A DNA stretch of 64,000 nucleotides from Paenibacillus aurantius. GTDB lineage: Bacteria > Bacillota > Bacilli > Paenibacillales > NBRC-103111. Shown here in pieces: positions 16,599-24,301 of the stretch (within the stretch, counting starts at the first letter, position 1; the number at the start of each line of letters is the position of its first letter). The notes beneath the pieces were generated by a model, which saw nothing but the letters and a program-made list of their open reading frames with translations, did no database searches and had not been told where the DNA came from. The stretch is from positions 558,001 to 622,000 of the forward strand of contig NZ_CP130318.1 of NCBI RefSeq assembly GCF_032268605.1. The letters are read 5' to 3'. Both the position numbers and the translations under genes were made by a program.

Positions 16599-18730
16599 CC
16601 CTTCTGCAGAATCTGCAGGATACCTACGCTTCCCAGACGGGGATGTGCATGGTGGTCACCGATGCCCAGGGAAAGTACCAAACGCGGCCCTCGGGCAGGG
16701 TAGACTGGCTGACATGGATGGCGGAAGACAACGGCAAGAACAGCCTGTGCGACGAATGCCGGAAGGTCATGGGTATGTTTCAGCCGATGCGCAAGGCGGT
16801 CGAATACGAGTACAAGCCGGGGATTAAGCTGCTCGTGGCTCCGGTTCAGGTGGACGGCCTCGGCCCGATGTACCTGTGGGCGGGATTCTTCACAGAGACG
16901 AGAACCCGCCGGATCCTCCAGGAGTACTATGCCGCGGAGGAGAACCAGGGCCTGCCGGTGCGGGTGCTGCAGGAAGCCGTCCCCGAGCTTAACGGGGAGC
17001 AGAAGCGCCTGCTCGGCGAGAAGGTAGGAGCGCTTGCGGAAATCGCCTCTTCACTGACGACCGTTTCCGCCGAGCGCCGGTGGAACCGCCAGCAGATGGC
17101 GGTTGTCCGTGAGCTGGCTACGGTAGTCGACCGAACCGATACGAAGATCCGCGACCTGCTCCAGCTGTACTACCAGGCTCAGCGGGGGCTGGATTTCCTC
17201 GGCTTCGCCACGAAGCTTGACGAAACCCGGTTCCAGATCACCGAGGTCATGGGGGAAGCGGGGCTGGGCTTGACCGGCTCCACCTACTCCATGGGGGAGG
17301 GTCTGCTCGGCCATGTCGCGTCGACCCGTCAATGGGGACGGTGGTCCAACCTGTCGCGCGACCCCCGCACGCTATTTTTTACCCAGAACAACGTTCACCC
17401 GGAGGCCCTGTTCGCCTTCCCCGTGACGAAGGACTACTCCGTGACGGGGATCCTGTTCGGGGGGACCCGGCGGACCGCCGAAATTCCGGAGGAGATTATC
17501 GACCTGGCCCAAATGATAACCTCGCTGCTCAGCTCGAGGCAGACGTTCCAGGCGCTGAGGGAAGACCGCAACATGAATTATTTGCGGCTCACCATGCTGA
17601 TGGAGCTGTGCCGCACGATGACGGTGGTCTCGGATATAAAGCGCGTGCTCTTCATTCTGATCGACATGGGGCTTAATCTGGCCCAAGGAGCGTTCTCCGC
17701 CATTATGCTGTGCCGGCCGGAGGGCAAAGCCCAGATGGTCTCGCGGGGCCTCCAGCAGAATCAGGTCGAACCATACATAAAGGATTTAATGAAACGCCAC
17801 GGAAGCGGCGCTGCGCAAGGATTGTCCCGGCCTCCTGCCGGGATTGGGGAATTCCAGGGCAGCCCGGTGCTGGAATGCCCCTTGATGTACCAGGACGAAT
17901 TCCTCGGGGTTCTGTGCATAGCGCTGCGCCGCGCTTCCGACTTTGAGGAATATAAGGAATTTATAACAAGCTTGGCCATTGTGGCGAGCGGGGCGATCCA
18001 CCGCATCAAGGAGACAGAAAGCGACAAGGAGCCGAACACGGTGGAGGTGCTTCACCTGAGCCTGAAGCAGTGGGACCCGGACGGCTACGAGCTGTCCCGC
18101 GCCGCCAAGGAAACGGGGATTGCGTTTGCCCGTGAGCAGCAGCTCGCCGAGCGTGAGATCAAGGATGCGGGCGATGCCTGCCTGCTGGCCGGCTACGACG
18201 TCAGCCTGCTGCGCGGGCTGTCGCTCCGGCCGTCGCTTCAGCAGACGCTCGAGGAGCTGCAGCTTCTGCGCGGCAAGCGGGCGGGGGAAGCGGACGCGTC
18301 CGGCGCAAGCCGCGCCGCCCAGGTGGCCGCGCTTGCGCTCGACAGCGTAAGCGGCCGCAAGGGCGCGCTGGCCCGGACAGGCGAGCGGGTTCACCCCGAG
18401 CTGCGCGAGGCGTTCGTCTCCTTCCTCGGACGCCAGGAGATCGTGGATCTGGAGGTGTCCGTGACGCAGTCGGCGGCTGCGCGCGAGGAAACCCGCCACG
18501 ATCCGATCCAGGCGATCAAGGAACTGACGTCGCTCTCCTCGCGGGAGCAGGAGGTGCTCGGGCTCGTGGCGGTGGGCCGGAGCAACCGGGACATTGCCGA
18601 GAAGCTTTTTATAAGCGAGCATACGGTCAAGAACCACATGACGAACATCTTTCACAAGCTTGGCGTGTCGGACCGTTCCCAGCTCATCGCGCTCGTGTAC
18701 CAAATGGGCTATACCCAGCCCCCGGACTAG
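16583..18730 (+). CDS. PocR/GAF-domain LuxR-type transcriptional regulator
   Basis: A 715-residue regulator. The N terminus (1-130) resembles the PocR sensory domain (LQDTYASQTGMCMVVTDAQG, then CDECRKVMG and LLVAPVQVDG). The CxxC-type cysteines are typical of PocR and could bind a ligand or metal. Two GAF-like regions follow (about 210-330 and 335-475). After a low-complexity Ala/Gly/Arg-rich linker (about 560-640), the C terminus is a LuxR helix-turn-helix (LSSREQEVLGLVAVGRSNRDIAEKLFISEHTVKNHMTNIFHKLGV). It is encoded in one unit with the KaiC-like ATPase. The input signal and target genes are unknown. Confidence 0.85.
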   Translation: MDKFLALLQNLQDTYASQTGMCMVVTDAQGKYQTRPSGRVDWLTWMAEDNGKNSLCDECRKVMGMFQPMRKAVEYEYKPGIKLLVAPVQVDGLGPMYLWAGFFTETRTRRILQEYYAAEENQGLPVRVLQEAVPELNGEQKRLLGEKVGALAEIASSLTTVSAERRWNRQQMAVVRELATVVDRTDTKIRDLLQLYYQAQRGLDFLGFATKLDETRFQITEVMGEAGLGLTGSTYSMGEGLLGHVASTRQWGRWSNLSRDPRTLFFTQNNVHPEALFAFPVTKDYSVTGILFGGTRRTAEIPEEIIDLAQMITSLLSSRQTFQALREDRNMNYLRLTMLMELCRTMTVVSDIKRVLFILIDMGLNLAQGAFSAIMLCRPEGKAQMVSRGLQQNQVEPYIKDLMKRHGSGAAQGLSRPPAGIGEFQGSPVLECPLMYQDEFLGVLCIALRRASDFEEYKEFITSLAIVASGAIHRIKETESDKEPNTVEVLHLSLKQWDPDGYELSRAAKETGIAFAREQQLAEREIKDAGDACLLAGYDVSLLRGLSLRPSLQQTLEELQLLRGKRAGEADASGASRAAQVAALALDSVSGRKGALARTGERVHPELREAFVSFLGRQEIVDLEVSVTQSAAAREETRHDPIQAIKELTSLSSREQEVLGLVAVGRSNRDIAEKLFISEHTVKNHMTNIFHKLGVSDRSQLIALVYQMGYTQPPD

Positions 18731-18786
18731 TCCTGTTTTCATATCCCGCCGTTTCCTATCCGGTAGGACTTATGTCTTACCGCAGG

Positions 18787-18816
18787 AACCCCCTTCCTTA
18801 CCGGGAGGGGGTTTTT
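18787..18816 (+). terminator. Terminator of the KaiC-like/LuxR operon
   Basis: AACCCCCTTCC pairs with GGGAGGGGGTT around a short loop, followed by T5 (with a final GTCA). Its position just after the LuxR gene supports a three-gene transcript. The remainder of 18817-19065 shows no gene, only AT-rich promoter-like sequence before 19066. Confidence 0.85.
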
Positions 18817-19065
18817 GTCATGCCGGCGGGCCGGGAAGGAGGCGGTGAGGACGGGAGCTTCCTATCCATCGGCCGTTCGGGAAGGGAATTGTCGATTTAT
18901 GTCTCTTCAGGTAGGAAGTTAGTGGCATCTCACGTCATTTCCTGAAAAAGTAAAGATAAGAAGCTTCGGTGATACTTTTTTTGTCTAAATAATAAGAAAA
19001 TAGACTATAGAGAAACCACATCAACGAACGCGCACCATACAGGGATAGGCAAAGGAGTGGTTCCC

Positions 19066-19725
19066 ATGAAAAACCAAGCATCCCCCGCCACCGAGTGGGT
19101 TCAGCTGGCCGGGCAGTTCGCCCGGGACAATAAACAGACATCTTTCCTGCTAAAACGAATGAAAGCCCACGATATATTCATATACGAACATTCCCTTCGC
19201 GAAGCGTACTACAGCCTGCTTCTCGCCCAAGGGCTCGGGTTGAGCGGCAAGGAGCAGGAGGTGCTGTACCGTTCGGCCCTCCTGATGGACATTGGCAAGC
19301 TGCGGGTGACTTACAAAGTGGAGGCCAATCTGGACGAGTCGGGCACCCCTTCGATCCTCATGCATCCCCAATACAGCGCGGACATCCTGAAGCCCTTCAT
19401 CGACCGGGGGCTGGTAGACGGGGAAGCCGTTCTGCAGCATCACGAGAACCTGGACGGCACCGGGTACCCGTACTACCGCACGTGGGAGGACATTACGCTG
19501 AACGCCCGGATTCTCCGGGTGGCGGACAGCTTTGCGGCAGCGACCTCCTACGACAAAAGAAAAGGAACGGTCCTCGGCATCGAGGCCGCCTTGGATGAGC
19601 TCTACCGCTGGAGCGACATGATGTATGACGCGGACCTGGTCAACATGCTGTGTCATTATTACGGCGCGGAGATCAAGAAGGACAAGCCGGAGAAAACCTC
19701 GACGCTTCGTCTGATCAATCATTAA
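19066..19725 (+). CDS. HD-GYP-like domain protein with altered HD motif
   Basis: A 219-residue single-domain protein resembling c-di-GMP phosphodiesterases of the HD-GYP group. It keeps the first histidine (YEHSLREA), MHPQYSADIL, the HHENLDGTGYP signature and ILRVADSFAAATSYDKRKG. The diagnostic HD pair in (A/L)LxHDIGK reads LLMDIGK, so the metal-binding His is replaced by Met. GYP is GYPYY. The start is the ATG at 19066, 8 nt after AAAGGAG. The missing ligand makes full catalytic activity doubtful; it may bind a cyclic dinucleotide or partner without hydrolysis. It is monogenic. Confidence 0.8.
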   Translation: MKNQASPATEWVQLAGQFARDNKQTSFLLKRMKAHDIFIYEHSLREAYYSLLLAQGLGLSGKEQEVLYRSALLMDIGKLRVTYKVEANLDESGTPSILMHPQYSADILKPFIDRGLVDGEAVLQHHENLDGTGYPYYRTWEDITLNARILRVADSFAAATSYDKRKGTVLGIEAALDELYRWSDMMYDADLVNMLCHYYGAEIKKDKPEKTSTLRLINH

Positions 19726-20006
19726 TCAAGGAGCCGGGCACGGCTTCGGGGCAGAAGCAACCGGCTGCTGCTTCAAGAAGGAGAGGAGGGCCCCACTCCT
19801 CTTGAGAGCAGAAGAGGCGGGGGGGCTGCCCTGCGTTCGCGTACGGGGGGGCAGATTAGGCCGGTCGGCACGCGGCTTGCCCTGCTGCGTCCATCCGCGA
19901 GGAAAGGGACCGTCTTGCCTGCCGCCGAGTCCTCGCAGGGGGGGGCCGGTCGGCGCGCTTTGCTAAAGCGGAAGGAAGAGAGGACCAGCCTTTGGTTCAC
20001 TCGCTC

Positions 20007-20193
20007 TCTAACGAATCGGGGGAACCTTATTTAGCCGAAAACGGCCTTGCCAAACTTCTAACGAATCCTGGTCGTGTTATTGGCTCTCTAACGCTCCTTT
20101 TTACCGGGGGTCGGGCCGAATAGGGTGTGGAGGATTCGTTAGAATTTACGAAGGGTCTTTTTGAAGCGAATAAGCAGTGTACGATTCATTAGA
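20007..20193. repeat. Cluster of an 11-bp motif in both orientations
   Basis: TCTAACGAATC occurs at 20007-20017 and 20057-20067, with a partial copy at 20087. Its reverse complement GATTCGTTAGA is at 20133-20143, with a one-mismatch copy GATTCATTAGA at 20183-20193. The inverted copies share the downstream extension ATTT[AC]CGA. The whole gene-free stretch 19726-20255 holds nothing else I can identify. Confidence 0.7.
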
Positions 20194-20250
20194 ATTTCCG
20201 ACCAGTCGCTTGGTTACCAGGCCGGACGCGAAACCGATAGCTGAAACAAC

Positions 20251-20299
20251 AAAACAAAAAGGCGCTCTCCAAGTCATTCCGGATGACTTGGAGAGCGCC
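20251..20299 (-). terminator. Strong terminator for the ArsR-SRPBCC pair
   Basis: A perfect 17-bp stem (plus-strand arms 20261-20277 and 20283-20299, ending GAGAGCGCC) with a 5-nt loop is followed on the minus strand by TTTTTGTTTTG. Confidence 0.9.
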
Positions 20300-20314
20300 T
20301 TTTGGCCGTTTCGC

Positions 20315-20800
20315 CTACTTCTCCTCGAGCCAAGGCTTCAGCTCGGCCTCATATTGGGCGTAATAGACCTCCCACTCGCTCTTGTCGAGCTCTTTCGGCT
20401 GTCCGTCAACCGCCGCCTCCAGAAGGCCGAGGCACACCTGCCAGCCGGCCAGGTCCTTCGGGGTATGGCCGGTCATTTGGACGATGGTCTCGATCAGCAC
20501 GAGACGGCAGCCATCGCCTTCCGGATACAGCTCGAAGCGGACGCGGTCCTTGCCCCAGGTGTATTCCAGCACTTCCTTCTCCTTAACCTCCAGAATTTCG
20601 AGTTCCTCGAACGTGCCGTTCTTCATGTCGAAGCGGATGATTCCACCCGGACGAAGCTCCTGAATCTGAAGCTGCCCGAACCATTGGGCGAGCTTCTCGT
20701 TCTTCGTCAGGGAGGCCCAGACCTTCTCGACGGAGTGCTTCAGGCGGCGTTCAAAACGGGCGGTGTACCCCTCCCCGGTTTTCTTCACAACAGCTAACAT
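20315..20800 (-). CDS. SRPBCC (AHSA1-like) domain protein
   Basis: A 161-residue START/Bet v1-fold protein. Typical AHSA1-type segments are present: RFERRLKHSVEKVWASLTKNEKLAQWFG, RPGGIIRFDM and EVLEYTWGKDRVRFEL. The fold makes a hydrophobic ligand pocket; the ligand is unknown. The ATG at 20800 overlaps the TGA of the upstream ArsR gene by one base, so the two are coupled. SRPBCC-ArsR pairs are widespread in Firmicutes and Actinobacteria, and a second, unlinked pair lies at 30843-31659. Confidence 0.88.
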   Translation of the reverse strand: MLAVVKKTGEGYTARFERRLKHSVEKVWASLTKNEKLAQWFGQLQIQELRPGGIIRFDMKNGTFEELEILEVKEKEVLEYTWGKDRVRFELYPEGDGCRLVLIETIVQMTGHTPKDLAGWQVCLGLLEAAVDGQPKELDKSEWEVYYAQYEAELKPWLEEK

Positions 20801-21117
20801 CAAACATCCTCCTCTTCATCGAGATGCCGTTCCAGGGCATCCAGTTTGCCGGACCAGAACGAGCGGTACGGTTCGAGCCAGTGGTCGATGGCTTCGAGCG
20901 GCTCCGCACGCAGCCCGTAAAGGTGCTTCTGTGCTTCTTTTCGGACCGAGACGAGGCCAGCCTCACGAAGGATCCTTAGATGCTTGGAGATGCCGGGCTG
21001 GCTGAGCGACGACAGGGCGACCAGCTCGCCGACCGACCGCTCTTTCATCCTCAGGTAGTCGAGAATTGTTCGGCGGTTCGGTTCCGCGAGCACTTCAAAG
21101 AGATTAACAGGCTTCAT
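20800..21117 (-). CDS. ArsR-family transcriptional repressor
   Basis: A 105-residue winged-helix repressor. It has LFEVLAEPNRRTILDYLRMKERSVGELVALSSLSQPGISKHLRILREAGLVSVRKEAQKHLYGL, the complete ArsR helix-turn-helix and wing. It lacks the CxCxx(D) metal-binding cysteines of arsenic sensors, so it is probably not a metal sensor. It ends with the W-L-E-P-Y-x-x-F-W tail seen in SRPBCC-linked members. The ATG at 21117 is used; a GTG two codons earlier is possible. The leader is very short, and the operator-like palindrome at 21125-21145 touches the start region. Confidence 0.9.
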   Translation of the reverse strand: MKPVNLFEVLAEPNRRTILDYLRMKERSVGELVALSSLSQPGISKHLRILREAGLVSVRKEAQKHLYGLRAEPLEAIDHWLEPYRSFWSGKLDALERHLDEEEDV

Positions 21118-21124
21118 GCTCACT

Positions 21125-21145
21125 ATATTACCACATGGTTATATA
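21125..21145 (-). promoter_or_regulatory. Candidate ArsR operator and -10 region
   Basis: On the minus strand TATAACCATGTGGTAATA is a near-palindrome (TAACCA-TG-TGGTAA). It overlaps a TAATAT -10-like element about 8 nt before the ArsR start. Placement over the start region fits autorepression. The identity of the binding protein is inference. Confidence 0.5.
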
Positions 21146-21265
21146 ACTTGAAAGCAATATTTTAAGGGTGCGACAATCAGAATCAAGCCGTTCGGGTATT
21201 GCAGGCCTCGATGCATGCTCCAAAAGAGAAGGCTGCGGTTAGGGATCGTGACAGGAAAAATGTTC

Positions 21266-21294
21266 TTGAAACCGCTACCAAAGCGTAGTAATAT
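21266..21294 (+). promoter_or_regulatory. Sigma-A-type promoter of the LacI/ABC operon
   Basis: TTGAAA (21266-21271), a 17-nt spacer and TAATAT (21289-21294). The expected start point is near 21301, just before the operators. Confidence 0.75.
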
Positions 21295-21304
21295 GATAAC
21301 AAAC

Positions 21305-21340
21305 GTTACCGGGAACGTTTCCGGTAACGATACCGGAAAC
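21305..21340 (+). promoter_or_regulatory. Overlapping palindromic LacI-type operators
   Basis: GTTACCGG-N8-CCGGTAAC (21305-21328) and GTTTCCGGTA-N4-TACCGGAAAC (21317-21340) are both perfect inverted repeats sharing the central CCGGTA. They lie directly downstream of the promoter and 18 nt before the LacI-family gene. That is a classic autorepression layout. Confidence 0.75.
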
Positions 21341-21357
21341 GAAAGCGAGGTGACAAA

Positions 21358-22371
21358 GTGGCCAATATCAAGGACATCGCGAAGCATCTGGGCATTTCCG
21401 TCTCGACCGTTTCCCGGGCGATGAACGATCATCCGGACGTCAGCGAGGAAACGAAGAGCAATGTGATGCAGGCGGTCCGCGCGCTCAATTACCGGCCGAA
21501 TGCGCTGGCCAAGGGGCTCATCCAGAAGAAGACGTTCACGATCGGCCTGATGATCCCCGACATAGCCGACCCGTTCTTCTCAGAGCTCGGCGACGCCGTC
21601 GAGAGCAAGCTGTTCGAGCACGGCTACCAGGTCATTTACGGTAACACCAAGCGCAACCCGGCCAAGGAGAAGCAGTTCCTGATGACCGCGATGGAGCGTC
21701 AGTACGACGGCCTCATCCTTACTCCGGATCACTTGGATGAAGAGTTCGTCGACCTGCTGACGAACCTGCCCATGCCGGCCGTGTTCTTGCGCAGACGAAC
21801 CCCGCCGGGTTTGTCCATGCCTTTTATCGACGTCGATCATCACCGGGCGGCGCTCGATGCGATGGACCATTTAATCGGACTCGGCCACCGGCACATCGGC
21901 TTCATCGGCATGCCGGACAATTCCTTCATCGGTAACGAGCGCCTCCGCGGCTACCGGGAGCGCATGGAGCTCAGCAGGCTGCCCTGCGATCCGACGCACG
22001 TGGAGACCGGCGGCCGCTCCATCCGCGACGGGAGGGAAGCGATGGAGCGGCTGTACGCCCGCCATTCTGAGTTGACGGCGGTTTTCGCCGCAAACGATCT
22101 GCTCGGCATCGGTGCGCTGGAATGGTTAGCGAGGCGGCAGATTCCGGTACCGCAGCGGGTGTCGGTGATCGGCTTCGACAATTTGAATCTGGCGGAGCTT
22201 CACTGGATCCAGCTGACGACGATGGAGCAGCCGCGCCCGCGGATGGGCAGCCGGGCAGCAGAACTGCTTTTACGCATGATGGAAGATAAAGCGCTTAATC
22301 CTGAACCGGAGCTGTTCGATACGAAGCTCATTATCCGCGGCTCCTGCGCGTCAGCAAGCGGGAACGCCTAA
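21358..22371 (+). CDS. LacI-family transcriptional regulator
   Basis: A 337-residue repressor. The N-terminal helix-turn-helix (NIKDIAKHLGISVSTVSRAMNDHPDVSEETKSNVMQAVRALNYRPNALAKGL) is followed by the periplasmic-binding-protein-like effector domain (TIGLMIPDIADPFFSELGDAVESKL). The GTG start at 21358 follows GCGAGGTG. Only 28 nt separate it from the permease at 22400, so regulator and importer probably form one autoregulated operon. The likely effector is the transported compound or a derivative; its identity is unknown. Confidence 0.93.
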   Translation: MANIKDIAKHLGISVSTVSRAMNDHPDVSEETKSNVMQAVRALNYRPNALAKGLIQKKTFTIGLMIPDIADPFFSELGDAVESKLFEHGYQVIYGNTKRNPAKEKQFLMTAMERQYDGLILTPDHLDEEFVDLLTNLPMPAVFLRRRTPPGLSMPFIDVDHHRAALDAMDHLIGLGHRHIGFIGMPDNSFIGNERLRGYRERMELSRLPCDPTHVETGGRSIRDGREAMERLYARHSELTAVFAANDLLGIGALEWLARRQIPVPQRVSVIGFDNLNLAELHWIQLTTMEQPRPRMGSRAAELLLRMMEDKALNPEPELFDTKLIIRGSCASASGNA

Positions 22372-22399
22372 TCCGCTATCGAGGGGAGAATCGGTAAGC

Positions 22400-23224
22400 A
22401 TGCTTTGGTATTTCAAGAATGCCGGGAAACGAAAATGGATCGAATTCCTTCTGCTTGTCGTCTTCGCCGTCTTCTTCATGGGACCGCTGCTCAATCTGCT
22501 GCTTCTGGCCTTTACCGGCAAATGGCAGTATCCGGCCCCGATTCCGCAGTCGTGGTCGCTCGACTGGTGGAAATTCGTGCTCTCCAAGGACGAGGTCGTG
22601 AAGTCGATCGGCCTGTCCTTCCTCATCGCCACCGTCGTAACCGCTCTCTCGATTGTGCTGTGCATTCCGGCGGCTTATGCTTTTGCGCGTATCCGGTTTC
22701 CGCTGAGCCGTCTGTTTCTGTTCTCGTTTCTGCTGACCCACGCCTTCCCCAAGATGGGGCTGTATGTCTCGATCGCCGTGCTGTTCTACAAGCTCGGTCT
22801 GATGAACACGTTCATGGGCGTCGTGCTCATCCATATCGTCAACACGCTCATGTTCATGACGTGGATCCCGTCGTCGGCCTTCCGCAATGTGCACCAGTCC
22901 CAGGAGGAATCGGCCCGGGACGTCGGGGCGAGCCCGTTTCGCGTGTTCTGGAGCATCACCTTCCCGATGGCGCTGCCGGGCATCACAGTCGCTTCGATCT
23001 TTACGTTCCTGAACTCGCTGGACGAAGCTCAGGGGACCTATCTCGTCGGTATTCCGGATTTCCGTACGATGCCGGTCGTCATGTATTCGATCATTTCCGA
23101 TTATCCAAGCACGGCGGGAGCGGTCTTCTCGATTATTTTGACGCTTCCGACGATCGTCTTGCTGCTGGCGGCGCAGCGGTTCGTATCGGCCGACGTGATG
23201 TCCAGCGGCTTCCAAGTGAAATAG
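22400..23224 (+). CDS. ABC transporter permease
   Basis: A 274-residue permease with six predicted helices and the EAA loop (QEESARDVGASPFRVFWSITFPMALPG). The order in this operon is unusual: this permease comes first and the second permease (25450) comes after the ATPase and binding protein. The type resembles permeases of importers for spermidine, iron, phosphonate or glycerol-phosphate rather than the LplB/YtcP class elsewhere in the window. Confidence 0.9.
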   Translation: MLWYFKNAGKRKWIEFLLLVVFAVFFMGPLLNLLLLAFTGKWQYPAPIPQSWSLDWWKFVLSKDEVVKSIGLSFLIATVVTALSIVLCIPAAYAFARIRFPLSRLFLFSFLLTHAFPKMGLYVSIAVLFYKLGLMNTFMGVVLIHIVNTLMFMTWIPSSAFRNVHQSQEESARDVGASPFRVFWSITFPMALPGITVASIFTFLNSLDEAQGTYLVGIPDFRTMPVVMYSIISDYPSTAGAVFSIILTLPTIVLLLAAQRFVSADVMSSGFQVK

Positions 23225-23252
23225 CGTGAGCGATGACGAGAGGGAGGTTTCC

Positions 23253-24275
23253 ATGATTCAGCTATCCATTCAAAATCTGACGAAACGCTACAAAACGGGA
23301 GAGGGCGTCACGGACATTTCCCTCGATGTGCAGAAGGGCGAGCTGGTTACGCTGCTCGGCCCGTCGGGCTGCGGCAAAACGACCGTGCTCCGCAGCATAG
23401 GCGGCTTCATCGATCCGGACTCGGGCGACATTCAGATCGAAGGGCGGAGCGTTCGGAAGCTGCCTCCGGAGAAGCGGCCGACCGCGATGGTGTTCCAGGG
23501 CTACAACCTGTGGCCGCATATGAATGTGTTCAACAACCTGGCCTTCGGACTCAAAATCCGCAAGAAAAGCGGAAAAGAAATCGAGGCGGCCGTGAAGCGG
23601 GTGTTGGAGCTGGTCCGGCTCCCGGGCAGCGAGAAGAAGTATCCGGCGGAGCTGTCGGGCGGCCAGCAGCAGCGCGTTGCCGTGGCGAGAGCGTTCCTGC
23701 TGGAGCCGGCGGTGCTGCTGCTCGACGAGCCGTTCTCAGCGCTCGACGCCAAGCTGCGTCACGAGATGCGCGAGGAGCTTCGCGACATTCAGGCAAGCAC
23801 GGGGCTCACGATGGTGTTCGTGACGCACGACCAGGAGGAGGCGCTCTCGATCTCCGACAAAATCGTCGTCATGAATGCGGGCCGGATCGAGCAGATGGCC
23901 ACGCCGCAGGAAATTTACGACCACCCGCGGACGTTGTTCGCCGCCCAGTTCATCGGCAAGATGAACTTCATCAAGGGCACGGCCGAGGGCGGCCGGCTCC
24001 AGGTGGGCCCGCTTTCTTACGATAACCCGGAGGGCCTCTCCGGCGAGGCGGTTATCGCCGTCCGTCCGGAGGATATCGTCCTGACGAAGCCGGAGGAGGG
24101 CCTTTCCGCCGGCATTCATCAGATCATGGTGCTCGGGCATTACGCCGAGGTGTCGCTGGAGACGCCGGCGGGTGTGCTGAAAGCCTTTATACCGCGGGAT
24201 AAAGTGCCTGAGCTTCGTCCCGGTCAGCTTGTCGGTTTGACGTTTTCCAAGGTACTGGCTTACCGGCCGGCCTAA
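23253..24275 (+). CDS. ABC transporter ATP-binding protein with TOBE domain
   Basis: A 340-residue nucleotide-binding subunit of the PotA/FbpC/UgpC class. Walker A is GPSGCGKTT, the Q-loop is FQGYNLWPHMNV, the signature is LSGGQQQR, Walker B is VLLLDEPFSALD and the H-loop is VFVTHDQEEALS. A C-terminal TOBE-like regulatory region follows (AVIAVRPEDIVLTKP). The ATG at 23253 is placed by AGGGAGG; a GTG at 23226 is in frame but has no such site. Having its own ATPase sets this importer apart from the two LplB-type loci here. Confidence 0.93.
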   Translation: MIQLSIQNLTKRYKTGEGVTDISLDVQKGELVTLLGPSGCGKTTVLRSIGGFIDPDSGDIQIEGRSVRKLPPEKRPTAMVFQGYNLWPHMNVFNNLAFGLKIRKKSGKEIEAAVKRVLELVRLPGSEKKYPAELSGGQQQRVAVARAFLLEPAVLLLDEPFSALDAKLRHEMREELRDIQASTGLTMVFVTHDQEEALSISDKIVVMNAGRIEQMATPQEIYDHPRTLFAAQFIGKMNFIKGTAEGGRLQVGPLSYDNPEGLSGEAVIAVRPEDIVLTKPEEGLSAGIHQIMVLGHYAEVSLETPAGVLKAFIPRDKVPELRPGQLVGLTFSKVLAYRPA

Positions 24276-24301
24276 GAAAAATATGCTGAGGAGGAATGAG
24301 G

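Noticed and set aside
19726-20255. Possible gene in the 530-bp gap after the HD gene
   Set aside because: Open frames there are Arg/Pro/Gly-rich and have no ribosome site. The repeated 11-bp motif crosses them.
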